NCBI GenBank assembly: GCA_030512335.1
Contig: JAULSU010000004.1
Coordinates: 5,208,001 to 5,272,000 of the forward strand
Reading direction: 5' to 3'
Source of the DNA: Immersiella caudata
Taxonomy: Eukaryota; Ascomycota; Sordariomycetes; Sordariales; Lasiosphaeriaceae
DNA: 64,000 nt
A program made the position numbers and the translations under genes. Below, piece after piece: positions 54,393-63,508 of the stretch; the stretch's first letter is position 1, and every line of letters starts with the position of its first letter. The notes beneath the pieces were generated by a model. That model was not told where the DNA came from and ran no database searches. It was given only the letters and a program-made list of their open reading frames with translations.

Positions 54393-55853
54393 ATGTCCAC
54401 CGAAACTTGCATGATCTTTGTCGACGACTCTAATGTCTGGATCGAGGCGCAAAAGTTCGCGGCGTCAGGCAACAGCCACATGCCCAAGTTGCAAGACAGC
54501 AATCGTGACCCGCGCCTCCGCATCGATATTGGCAAGCTGGTCGAGACACTTCGGCGCAAAGGCGGGCAGAACCGCATCCAGGGCCCCTCGTTCCTCTACG
54601 GCTCTCGCCCGCCGCCCAATGATTCCGTGTGGAAGGCCTGGGAAAAGAACAAGTTTGAGACGAACATCTACGACCGCGCCCTCAGCGGCAAGGAGAAAGA
54701 GGTCGACAACTCCATGTCAGTGGAAATGACTTTCAAGGCCTCAGAGTTACAGTTCAAGAGCAAGCACCTCGCTGGCTCCAAGGGTGCTGGAGAAAAAGGC
54801 AGGACTATCTTTGTCGTCATCACAGGGGACCGCGACATGATGCCTGCCGTCAAGTTCGTGCTCAAGTGCGGCATTCGCGTTGAACTCTGGGGGTGGAAAT
54901 CAGGAATTTCGCAAGCATTTGTGGACCTGGCGGCCAGTGACGGCCTTTTATCGGTGAACCTGCTGGATTCCATCTTTCAGGATATTTGCTTCACTGCGTA
55001 CCGTTCCACGCGCAAGGTCAAGAGCGTCGTCGGCGGGAAGACGATGGTGCTTCAGAATGTCCAAGTGTGCGACGAGGAGGCCATCTGCGACCAGCTGCTC
55101 AACACAGGTCAACTGTTCTGGAAGACACGGTGGGATGGCAAGGCAGACCTGTGCATCGAGTTTCCCAAGGCTAGCCACATGGAGAAGTTGATTCGACAGG
55201 CCCGGCAGCTTCTTCCGGATGTTGCGATCCTGTCGTGGCCCGAGTACAGGGCTAGCATCGCCAACGAGGACCTTGCTGATGATGTGAAGACGGCCAATAT
55301 GTACGAGCTACTGGGCTCGGCTTCCACTGCCAGCGACGAGAATGACGATACCAACGTGGAAGAGCGACTGCAAAGCCTGGCGCTCCAGGAGCCGAAGGAG
55401 AGCGCGAGCACCAAGGTCAGTGGCAACACCAACAGTAACCCAGACGGTTACGAAGGCAAGGGCAAGGGCAACGCTGGTGGAACCATCCACGACGCCCACG
55501 ACAGCGGCTATGACGACGATGTGGGGGGCTGGAAAACCATCGTCAACAAGGCAGACGCTAACAAACGCCACCGCCGCATCGTCAACCAACAACAAGACTG
55601 TCCATACGGCCTGCAGTGCAAGAAGAAAGACGACTGCGGCTACCGCCACACCCCAAAGGAGCGGCAGTTGTTCCAGCAGAACCCCAACCGCAACGTCGGC
55701 CTGCGAAAGACCAAGCTGTGTCTGTATGCTCCCAACTGTCGACGGGGGCGGGATTGCTTGTTCGCGCATACCGAAGACGAGGCGACATGTTTGGATTGCA
55801 AGCAGGTGGGGCATTTTCAGGGCAACAAAGACAAATGCCTCTTGCGAAGCTAG
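54393..55853 (+). CDS. NYN-domain RNA-binding protein with CCCH zinc fingers, 486 aa
   Basis: The start is ATG 54393 (MSTETCMIFVDDSNVWIEA); the longer frame begins with TTG. Residues 1-195 form a NYN/PIN-like nuclease fold: acidic FVDDSN, then the VVITGDRDMMPAVKF block with its GD-D pair, and WGWKSGISQAF. The tail carries two C-x5-C-x5-C-x3-H fingers (residues 403-419 and 443-459) and a final Cys/His knuckle (466-482). The middle is acidic and Gly/Asn-rich. NYN plus CCCH suggests an RNA-binding and possibly RNA-cleaving protein, in the same broad class as Regnase-type proteins. The target RNA is unknown. No intron. Confidence 0.88.
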   Translation: MSTETCMIFVDDSNVWIEAQKFAASGNSHMPKLQDSNRDPRLRIDIGKLVETLRRKGGQNRIQGPSFLYGSRPPPNDSVWKAWEKNKFETNIYDRALSGKEKEVDNSMSVEMTFKASELQFKSKHLAGSKGAGEKGRTIFVVITGDRDMMPAVKFVLKCGIRVELWGWKSGISQAFVDLAASDGLLSVNLLDSIFQDICFTAYRSTRKVKSVVGGKTMVLQNVQVCDEEAICDQLLNTGQLFWKTRWDGKADLCIEFPKASHMEKLIRQARQLLPDVAILSWPEYRASIANEDLADDVKTANMYELLGSASTASDENDDTNVEERLQSLALQEPKESASTKVSGNTNSNPDGYEGKGKGNAGGTIHDAHDSGYDDDVGGWKTIVNKADANKRHRRIVNQQQDCPYGLQCKKKDDCGYRHTPKERQLFQQNPNRNVGLRKTKLCLYAPNCRRGRDCLFAHTEDEATCLDCKQVGHFQGNKDKCLLRS

Positions 55854-56507
55854 GAAGGGGCGTCACCGAATTCATGTGTACCTATGTATGATTTCAGATA
55901 TTGGAACTTCCCAGACTTTGTCGCAGGAGCAGCGCGATCCGGTCGAACCAGTCAAGACTGTCAAGGCCTCTCGGCTCCCGGCTGTCCACCTCGTGTCTGC
56001 ATGGCAAAATTTAAATCTCCATGTTGCAACTAAGCGCCACCAACTTCCCTCACGCATTCCCCGGGGGGACGGACCGCATGGGAGTGCCGCACGATGTCGC
56101 CCTATAAAATGTCCTATTGGCCAATCGTCACCCTAGACCATGACAAGTATTGGACCCACAAGATTCCTTCTGGAAGCTTGACCAGGATCAGGGTCATGCA
56201 AAGGCCTGCTGGGAAGGAATGTTTAGATGAATCGGTCAAAGCGCGTCACATTCGACCGCATCGCTTCCCTGCCTTCGTCTGCACACGGAGAGACGGCACG
56301 AATTGCAGTTTTCGCAGCCCTTGGCACATCCAATGCGGTGCCCATGGAAAGGGTTCCACCGGAGCATTTAGAACAACGTTTTCCCCCTCGGGGCTGATCT
56401 TTTTCTCTTTTCGACTTCACAGCCCAGTTGTCCGAGTTTCGGCAACGTCCACTCATTCATTTTTCTTTGATGTCCCACAGCCAATCATTTGCACTTTGTT
56501 CGTTATC
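55854..56507. other. Intergenic, 0.65 kb
   Basis: Promoter of the tyrosinase. The tyrosinase frame stays open upstream to 56094 but lacks a reason to be coding there. Nothing else. Confidence 0.4.
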
Positions 56508-57701
56508 ATGCTTTTCAGCAGCCTTCTTAGCGGCGGTGTCGCCCTAGCCTTGGCCGGCACCGCCGTCGCAGCGCCCCAGGCCAGGAGCTACAACCCTTCC
56601 TCCACCGAGAAGACGGACCTCTTCGCCAAGCAAGCGCTCGCAGCCCTCAAGGAGTACTCGGAAAACAACCCCAACCCCGGCGCCTGCACCTTCCAAACTG
56701 CCGCCAAGCGTCGCGAATGGGGCTCCCTCTGCAAGAGTGAACGCCGCGCCTACATCAAAGCCGTCAAGTGCCTCATGAGCAAACCCTCCCTCCTCGATCC
56801 CGCCCTCGTCCCCGGCGCCAAATCCCGCTACGACGACTTCGTCGCCGTCCACATCAACCAAACGTTCAGCATCCACGCCACCGCCAACTTCCTTTCCTGG
56901 CACCGCCTCTTCACCTGGCAGTATGAACAAGCCCTCCGCAACGAATGCGGCTACCACGGCTACCAGCCCTACTGGAACTGGGGCCGCTGGGCCCTCGACC
57001 CGCTCAACTCCCCCCTCTTTGACGGCTCCGACACCTCCCTCTCCGGCAACGGCGTCTACGCCGAGCACGGCTGCACCAACGCCTTGCCCACCAACCTCAA
57101 CTGCATCCCCCCCGGTGCCGGCGGCGGCTGCGTTGACTCCGGCCCCTTTTCCGACATGACGGTCAACCTCGGCCCTCTCGCACCCACCTTAACCGTCCCG
57201 GGAATCCCCTCCCCGGATGGCTTCTTCGGCCACAACCCGCGCTGTCTCCGCCGCGACATCAGCAGCTGGGTTTCATCGAATTGGACAACCGACCACGAAA
57301 CCTGGGATCTGATCGCCAACTACGGCAGCACCATTGAAACCTTCCAGAACCGCATGCAAGGCGACTTTGAGACGGGGTATTTCGGTGTGCACTCGGCGGG
57401 GCATTATACGCTGAACGGCGATCCGTCGGGGGATTTCTTTGTGAGCCCCGGAGATCCGGCGTTTTGGCTGCATCACGGGCAGGTTGATCGGGTTTGGTGG
57501 ATTTGGCAGAACTTGCAGCCCGAGACGCGGACCAAGGCGATTGGGGGGACGATTACGCTGTTTAATGATCCGCCGAGCAGGGAGGGGAGGTTGGATGATT
57601 TGTTGGATATGGGTGGGGTGCTGGGGGATAGCATGGTTATTGAGAAGGCCATGTCGACGTTGGGGATGACTGGGGGCCCCATGTGTTATGTCTACGTGTA
57701 G
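56508..57701 (+). CDS. Secreted tyrosinase (type-3 copper), 397 aa
   Basis: ATG 56508 gives the signal peptide MLFSSLLSGGVALALAGTAV. CuA ligands are His115, His123 and His132 (HINQTFSIHATANFLSWHR). CuB ligands are His295, His299 and His323 (HSAGHY and DPAFWLHHGQVDRVWWIWQ). The type-3 site is therefore complete and the fold is the short fungal tyrosinase/catechol-oxidase form. It hydroxylates or oxidises phenols, in pigment formation or natural-product tailoring. No C-terminal hemocyanin-like lid domain. Codons change from C-ending to G-ending near 57365. A small secreted Kex2-site protein is encoded just downstream, convergently. Confidence 0.93.
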   Translation: MLFSSLLSGGVALALAGTAVAAPQARSYNPSSTEKTDLFAKQALAALKEYSENNPNPGACTFQTAAKRREWGSLCKSERRAYIKAVKCLMSKPSLLDPALVPGAKSRYDDFVAVHINQTFSIHATANFLSWHRLFTWQYEQALRNECGYHGYQPYWNWGRWALDPLNSPLFDGSDTSLSGNGVYAEHGCTNALPTNLNCIPPGAGGGCVDSGPFSDMTVNLGPLAPTLTVPGIPSPDGFFGHNPRCLRRDISSWVSSNWTTDHETWDLIANYGSTIETFQNRMQGDFETGYFGVHSAGHYTLNGDPSGDFFVSPGDPAFWLHHGQVDRVWWIWQNLQPETRTKAIGGTITLFNDPPSREGRLDDLLDMGGVLGDSMVIEKAMSTLGMTGGPMCYVYV

Positions 57702-58022
57702 AGAAAGGAGGAGGATGGCACGCGCTGCTGGGGTGTTTGGTGTTTGCTTATTAATACGGTAGACTTGCTAGACTCTTGGGTTTGTACATCTGAAACTGGG
57801 AGGATTGGAAAGGGAAAAAAGACTTGATAGAGAAAAACATAAACAAAAAGCTAGATCGCAGCACCTCTGCGTTCTTACTTTTTTTTTTTGGGTTCCACGC
57901 ACGTTTTCCAATAGCTGCTTGAATTCCAGGACCTTCTCAGGCATGGAATCATCCCAACGTCAATGTTTGGCGCCCCCACCGCCCGTCACACAAACAAGCG
58001 TCCCACATTCGCCCTTGCCCCC
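57702..58022. other. Intergenic, 0.32 kb
   Basis: 3' flanks of two convergent genes, with a T10 run near 57880-57890. Nothing else. Confidence 0.4.
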
Positions 58023-58391
58023 TCAGTTATCCCAGGCACTTCCATTATCCCAAGAAGTCCCATCAACACTGTAATTGTCATCTTCAATACTTCCCCCGCT
58101 GATCTCGCCTCCTCTTTTTGCTTGCTGCGCATCGCCATGCCAGGCTGCGCCTAGGCAGTCGCCCGAGCAGTTGGAGCCAGGCGTCTCGGAGCTGTCCGAG
58201 GACCAGTCGAACGTTCCCTCTGGAGGGGAATCCTGACGTTTGTCAAAGACATTGCTATCGCTTGCAGAGTCAAGTGCGGGGGTCTGATTCGTGATTCGGA
58301 CGTCGTCCAGGCTGCCATGCTGGGCGGGGAGCGCGAAGGATGTCGCGATGGCTGCCGAGAGGGCGGCGAGCATCAGACGATGGCGATGCAT
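58023..58391 (-). CDS. Small secreted protein with two Kex2 sites, 122 aa
   Basis: ATG 58391 begins a signal peptide (MHRHRLMLAALSAAIATSFA). Lys-Arg pairs at 51-52 and 92-93 are typical Kex2 cleavage sites. Cutting would release a middle piece holding the only cysteines (Cys75 and Cys79, CSGDC) and a Trp/Asp/Ser-rich tail ending TSWDNGSAWDN. No introns and no known family. It could be a propeptide-processed secreted protein, a pheromone-like or RiPP-like precursor, or simply a small effector-type protein. It faces the tyrosinase gene across 321 bp. Confidence 0.7.
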   Translation of the reverse strand: MHRHRLMLAALSAAIATSFALPAQHGSLDDVRITNQTPALDSASDSNVFDKRQDSPPEGTFDWSSDSSETPGSNCSGDCLGAAWHGDAQQAKRGGEISGGSIEDDNYSVDGTSWDNGSAWDN

Positions 58392-58742
58392 AGTGGTAGC
58401 TTGTGCAAGATGAAGGACACTTTTGCCTTGGGTTGATGAAGAGGGACGTCGGTGTTGATGATGTGCAGTGTTTTGGAGCAGTCAGCCCATCTTTTGCTGA
58501 AAGGGACTGGTGACGGTTTAATAGTTAGCCGTCAAGTGTGGTGACACGAATCGGGGTAATGATGGTCCGGCCGGGTGGGAGATAGAGTCGGCGGCGAAGT
58601 GTTCCAGCCGTGGAAGCCCGCAACGGCTAATATAGGCTTACTCCCACACAGAACCAGGCCCCTCCCTTCTCCCTGTGGCCTGAGGTGGCCATGACCAACA
58701 CCTGAGCAAGAGCAAGCCGAACCTGGCGTTGACGCAATTGTT
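58392..58742. other. Intergenic, 0.35 kb
   Basis: Promoter of the Kex2-site protein. Nothing else recognised. Confidence 0.4.
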
Positions 58743-59654
58743 TTATGGCGTTTGTAGCTGTAACTTCAACACTTTTTCCAGCTCTCGATACAGCTCCTTC
58801 GCCCGTAAGGCCTTAGTTGGAGCCAGTTTCGGATCCGGCGCCTCGGAGAGAAATACCAGGGCTATCATAACAGCCGCATCGAGCCGCAAGCACAATTGTT
58901 CGGTCTCTGACAACTCCGGTACGGATGTAACACTCGCGTAGCCCTGAGTGAAGTGCGGGGCCGGGCCTAAGAGCTCAAGCACTCGATAGATTTCCACAGC
59001 CGCTGGGCCGACAAGGGCGTTGGAGAAGTCAACAACGGCGATTATCTCGCCTTCTCTGGTTCGGAGATTCGCAGGTCTCCAGTCCATATGGAGAAGTGAC
59101 AAGGGAAATCGGCTCAGCTTTGCGATGGAAGATCTCAGGTCGTTTTCTGAAAGGGTATCTGGGAGTTGCGGGTCGAATTTTCGGAGCTCGGACAATCGCT
59201 GGACGATGCGCCGAGGAAGGACGTTGAGGATGTCGGTCCCCTGGCTGGCGACTGCTGTGAATCCAGCCGGGACATTGACTAGATGGAGTTGCGCTAGGCC
59301 GCGGCCAAGCGTTTCCGGAGAGGGGACCGAGCCGTCGCTGTCGACGTACTGAGCCAGCATGGCAGCTTTGCCTCCAACTTGCAACAGTTCGAGCGGTCGG
59401 GGGACGGGCACGGCGGACGGCTCGAGAAGCGCGTAGATTGAAAGCTCTTGTTGGAGTAAGTCCTTTGCGCTCAGGTTCAGGTCGTTGACGTTGGTAAAGA
59501 TGTCGCATTTTGGCACTCGAAGGGCGACGTCGTGTGGATGCCTCGGTGATTTGGCGCTGTAAACAGTAAATTCCAGGCCGTCGCCGGCGAGGTAGATGTC
59601 ACTGAGGCCGGCGGCCAGTGCGAAGGCGGCCGCATCGTCGTCCGCCGTGGCCAT
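58743..59654 (-). CDS. Aminoglycoside-phosphotransferase-family protein, 303 aa
   Basis: Intronless from ATG 59654. The kinase-like core is seen as LLHMDWRPANL (His189, catalytic Asp191, Asn196) and AVVDFSNALVGPAAVE (metal-binding Asp209). An N-lobe Glu helix lies in the DLLQQELSIYALLEP region. The APH superfamily also includes choline, homoserine and hydroxylysine kinases. Fungal members of this type are mostly unassigned small-molecule or protein kinases rather than drug-resistance enzymes. Head-to-head with the 6PGDH-type gene. Confidence 0.88.
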   Translation of the reverse strand: MATADDDAAAFALAAGLSDIYLAGDGLEFTVYSAKSPRHPHDVALRVPKCDIFTNVNDLNLSAKDLLQQELSIYALLEPSAVPVPRPLELLQVGGKAAMLAQYVDSDGSVPSPETLGRGLAQLHLVNVPAGFTAVASQGTDILNVLPRRIVQRLSELRKFDPQLPDTLSENDLRSSIAKLSRFPLSLLHMDWRPANLRTREGEIIAVVDFSNALVGPAAVEIYRVLELLGPAPHFTQGYASVTSVPELSETEQLCLRLDAAVMIALVFLSEAPDPKLAPTKALRAKELYRELEKVLKLQLQTP

Positions 59655-60359
59655 TGTCGTTGACTTGAGCGGGGAAATTGGAGGTTTTACTCGGTGACAA
59701 ATCTCGTTGATGCGCGCCTGAGGGGAGAACAGTGGTCATTGGCAAGGCCCTTGCCCTCCCTCCGCGGGGCTTCCACAGTGCAGAAAGCTCGGACCACCCA
59801 CAAACACCAGCATCGAGCCTACCGCGGCACAGATTCCAACATCAACAATGAGGCTCGAGCACACGTTCACTTCATATGGTTGTGCATTAAGGTTTTCCAA
59901 ACGGTAAGCGCCCTTTTTTGACTGCGTAACCGTAATCCACTTGTTATAGAAACCCTAAACTCTATCCCGATCAAACCAGCCTCTCCTTCACAGTGCGGGT
60001 CACGAGCAGTGATCAACTGGTTTCTCAGCATCATGGACATTAGGGGACTTTCCTTCCCACCTGCCTTGGCCTGTCAAGACTTGATTTCGGCGAGTCAAAT
60101 TGGGTTAGCATATTATAAACCACGTTGCAGCCCGGTGAGTCGTGCTGCTCCAGTGTGCGCAGTTTTCGTGGCTGATAAATCAACATTGCTGTTATTTGGC
60201 CGTCTTACCTTGCCAAGCCTTGTCTCAACGTCGAGCGTCCCCTTTCCCCACAGCTCTCAGGGGCATAAATACGCCATCTCTGGTCATATCCCGTTGACAG
60301 CATACCACAGCGTCTCTTCTCATCAAACATCCACAGTCTCATCTCTCCACGTTCCAAAA
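59655..60359. other. Divergent intergenic region, 0.7 kb
   Basis: Shared promoter space of the APH-like and 6PGDH-type genes. A TATA-like CATAAATA (60264-60271) lies 89-96 bp before ATG 60360. Nothing else called. Confidence 0.45.
60264..60271 (+). promoter_or_regulatory. TATA-like element of the 6PGDH-type gene
   Basis: CATAAATA, 89-96 bp before ATG 60360, at a normal fungal distance. Confidence 0.35.
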
Positions 60360-61316
60360 ATGGCCACCATCCAAGGCATCACCTTCATCGGCATCGGTAA
60401 CATGGGCCTCGCCTCTGTCCAAGCCCTCGTCAAAGCCAACACCCCCGTCACCATCTGGAACCGCACCACCTCCAGCCCCAAAGTCCAATCCGCCATCGCC
60501 GCCGGCGCAACCCGCGCACCTTCCCTCTCCGCCGCTATCTCCGCCAACTCCCTCATCATAATCTGCCTCCTCGACTACCCCACCATCGCCTCCCTCTTCT
60601 CTCCCCTCCCTTCCTCTACCTTCACCAACAAAACTATAATCAACCTCACCAACGGCACTCCCCGCCAGTCAACCACCATGCAAACCTTCTTCAAGCAAGA
60701 ACGCCAAGCCTCCTCCTACTTTGACGGCGCCATCATGGTGACACCCCAAATGGTCGGCACCCCCCACAGCATGCTTTTCATCTCAGGCGAGGACTCTCCC
60801 TCTTTCCAATCCATCTCAAACACCCTCATGCCCATCGGCAAACCAGAATACCTTGGCCCAGACATAACCTCCGCATCTCGCTTCGACCTTGCCGCGCTAT
60901 CGGCCATGTACGGCATGTTCGCTGGCGGAATGACCGGAATGGGACTCCTCAAGCGCGGTCCTGGGTCCCCCAAGATAGGACAGACGGTAAAGGAGCAGAT
61001 TGTCCCGATTGTAGGCGCGCTAGTGGAGTATTTGGGGTTGTTGGCGGAGGCGTGGGATGGGGAGAGGTGGGGGGATAGTATGGGGAATCCGATGGGGATG
61101 CAGGTGCAGGGGGTGAGGAATATTGTGACGGCGTGTAGGGAGGAGGGGGTCGATGGCGGGGTTTTGGAGGTGCTGAGGAGGCAGATGGAGGGGGTGGTGG
61201 AGAGTTTTGGGGCGGATTCGGGGTTGGCGGGGTTGGGGGTTCTGTTGTTGGGGGAGGGGGAGGGGGAGGGGGTGGGGATGGGGATGGGGATGGAAAAGGG
61301 GGAGGAGGAGCAGTAG
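60360..61316 (+). CDS. 6-phosphogluconate-dehydrogenase-like NAD(P)-binding oxidoreductase, 318 aa
   Basis: ATG 60360 (CAAAAATGGCC) is chosen over an upstream in-frame reading that lacks the Rossmann start. TFIGIGNMGLASVQALVKAN carries GxGxMG, and IWNRTTSS after strand 2 points to NADPH. The C-terminal helix (GMFAGGMTGMGLLKRG) fits the 6PGDH/beta-hydroxyacid dehydrogenase or imine-reductase-like superfamily. The substrate is unknown. The last 30 residues are a GEGEGEG-VGMGMGM microsatellite and may be non-functional. Strong C-to-G codon switch near 61020. Confidence 0.87.
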   Translation: MATIQGITFIGIGNMGLASVQALVKANTPVTIWNRTTSSPKVQSAIAAGATRAPSLSAAISANSLIIICLLDYPTIASLFSPLPSSTFTNKTIINLTNGTPRQSTTMQTFFKQERQASSYFDGAIMVTPQMVGTPHSMLFISGEDSPSFQSISNTLMPIGKPEYLGPDITSASRFDLAALSAMYGMFAGGMTGMGLLKRGPGSPKIGQTVKEQIVPIVGALVEYLGLLAEAWDGERWGDSMGNPMGMQVQGVRNIVTACREEGVDGGVLEVLRRQMEGVVESFGADSGLAGLGVLLLGEGEGEGVGMGMGMEKGEEEQ

Positions 61317-61912
61317 TGCTGTGGAAGAGAATGAGGAGGGAGATGTTTTCAACACAAGTTGGAGCTCAAGCACTATCAGCCAAGTATGAACGTTTGAAAA
61401 GAGTGGAAAATGAAGAATACGCAATGACTTTAGCCCCTAATCCTCAACCCTGCTCCCCAACATTGTTCGCAGGCGGTGGTGCCGATGCTGATCAGCTCAC
61501 ATCCTGACTCTCATTGTATCTCGCTCCTTGTCTTCGCAACAAAGGCCCGGTCCTCTTCGTCGTGCCCATGGACATCTGCAAGCAGTTCTCGTGCTTAAAT
61601 CACATCGTCATGTTGTAGACATCCTCGAAATCCCGCCGATCGAGTGTCGGGGCATCGTCCTCTGGCCTGTTCTGTTTTTCCGAGAAGCGGTACTCTACCA
61701 AGGCTACCGCTGTTTGGAAAGCTGTGATCTCATCAGTTTCTGCGTTTGAGAAAGGGGAAGGAGGGGCAATTCAGTGTGTGGGCAGGTACGTGTATTTATT
61801 GTTGTCCCTCCTCATCGAACCCGAATCATTGATCAGTCAACCTGCTAAAGAGTCCTCTCCACCTCTTGGGTGCTGTCAGGACACGATAACACCTCATGGA
61901 CTACCGCTAGCC
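61317..61912. other. Intergenic, 0.6 kb
   Basis: Convergent 3' flanks. Nothing recognised. Confidence 0.4.
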
Positions 61913-63508
61913 TTAAAATTGGAAGAGGCTTCTCGTTTCGAACGGTCCCACAGGTTTCTGTCCGCGCACACCCTTCACCTCAAAGCGAAGTTCAGCCCTT
62001 CGAAACTGCTCCTCGAGGTCCTCACTCGCGCTCAACCACTCATCCTTTGCCTTCCACTCACGGGGCATCTCATCTTCCGGGACATGTGTCACAACGACAG
62101 ACGTCAGGTTGGGATACCGCTCAGGCCTTGACGCCACAACGTCAGCCAACCGCCGTAGTTCATCCATCCAACATTCATCCAGCTCCCAAAACGTCACCTC
62201 CCTTATACAACCCGGCAGGAGACTATCCACGAACCCATCCTCTTCCACATTGTTCTGACCCCTCCTCCACGCCTCCCTGAGCACCTTCAACGCATAATTC
62301 CCCACCTTCAACACCTCCAACCGTCCAAACTCCCTCAACGACCCACACCACGCCGGCATCCCACCAAACTCCAAGCTCCCCCCCGTACTTCCCCCCGCCT
62401 TCCCATCATGCATAACATCCAACCTGACCTCCCTTAACGTTCCCCTCCGTGACCACACCACCTCCCACACATCCACCACCGTGCAATCACCCTCGTACCT
62501 CTCACTAGCATTCCCATCGGTGTGATCATCCCAGCTAGTCCCAGTACTCAACGCAAAAACCTCCAGATTAGGCGCCGCGTCGACAATACCCCTGAGTACC
62601 TCCGGATGCAACTTAGGGACGCGGTCAAACTCGAGATGGACGAGATTGGGAAGCGGGGGGTAAATATCCGTGTGAACTTTACGTCCCAGCGCGGCGGTAG
62701 CGGCTTGGAGTTCTTCGCCGGGGTTGTCGGTGCAGAGGTATCGCAGGTTGGGCGCGGTGGCGTGGAGGATGGTGAGGAAGGCGGGGAGGCCGAGTTCCCA
62801 GGTGTAGCGGCTGATGCAGTGGTGGGTAAGGGTGAGAGTGGTTAGGTGGGGGAGGATAGGGGGAGGGTTGTTGCTCTTGGAGGTTTGGCGGCGGCGGTAG
62901 AGGGTTGCGAGGAAGTGCGGGAACCAGTCGTCGCTTAGGGCGAGGTTGAGGTGGGTTAGGTTGGGGGTGTGGAGGAGGAGGAGTTCAATGAGCGGAAGGG
63001 GGTTGCGATTGGAAAAGATGTTCTGGTCCGAGTCGAGGGGTTGAAAGTTGAGGTTCGTGATGATGGAGCTGAGGAGGTGTAGGGCGGTTTCGGATGGGGA
63101 GTCATCGCAGTTTATGTCTGTCAGGTCGATGTATTTGAGGTGTTGGACGAGATCGGGGCGCAGACGGAGAGCGTGGATGAGCTGCAAGGCTTTAGGAAAG
63201 AATAGGCTGTCGCCTTCAGGTGCGAATGTGGAGAAGACGAGGGGTTGGATGATGGCTTGGAGCTGCTTGCACGTTCGAGAGAGATGCGAAATGTCGGCAT
63301 GACCGTGGCTCCTGTTGTCTTTTTCAATGCACAATTGAGAGCAGATTGATCTGAGAAGTTCGACAGGCAAACCGGGGAGGCTATCCATGATGGCGGTCTG
63401 AGATAGGGTTTTCTTGGAACGAAGCCGTGGGAGGGGTTGAGTACCAAGAGGATTTACCAGCGCGGAACGGCACGGTTGCTGTCGCTGCTCTTGGCTGGTG
63501 CGCCGCAT
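61913..63508 (-). CDS. F-box protein with leucine-rich helices, 531 aa
   Basis: The open frame starts at ATG 63508. A second ATG at 63388, with a better context (ATCATGGATA), gives a 491-aa protein beginning MDSLPGLPVELLRSICSQL and is a serious alternative. An F-box (LPVELLRSICSQL through SRTCKQLQAIIQPLVFSTF) is followed by irregular leucine-rich stretches (LTHLNLALSDDWFPHFL, NLVHLEFDRVPKLHPEVL, LREFGRLEVLKVGNYALKVL). No introns. Probably a Skp1-binding SCF adaptor; the target is unknown. Coding strand C-rich before about 62640, G-rich after. Confidence 0.82.
   Translation of the reverse strand: MRRTSQEQRQQPCRSALVNPLGTQPLPRLRSKKTLSQTAIMDSLPGLPVELLRSICSQLCIEKDNRSHGHADISHLSRTCKQLQAIIQPLVFSTFAPEGDSLFFPKALQLIHALRLRPDLVQHLKYIDLTDINCDDSPSETALHLLSSIITNLNFQPLDSDQNIFSNRNPLPLIELLLLHTPNLTHLNLALSDDWFPHFLATLYRRRQTSKSNNPPPILPHLTTLTLTHHCISRYTWELGLPAFLTILHATAPNLRYLCTDNPGEELQAATAALGRKVHTDIYPPLPNLVHLEFDRVPKLHPEVLRGIVDAAPNLEVFALSTGTSWDDHTDGNASERYEGDCTVVDVWEVVWSRRGTLREVRLDVMHDGKAGGSTGGSLEFGGMPAWCGSLREFGRLEVLKVGNYALKVLREAWRRGQNNVEEDGFVDSLLPGCIREVTFWELDECWMDELRRLADVVASRPERYPNLTSVVVTHVPEDEMPREWKAKDEWLSASEDLEEQFRRAELRFEVKGVRGQKPVGPFETRSLFQF

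Noticed and set aside
56094..56507. 138-residue extension of the tyrosinase
   Set aside because: It would place the clear signal peptide in the middle of the protein. It is read as promoter.
60009..60359. 117-residue extension of the 6PGDH-type protein
   Set aside because: It lacks protein-like composition and overlaps a TATA-like element. The Rossmann fold begins right after ATG 60360.
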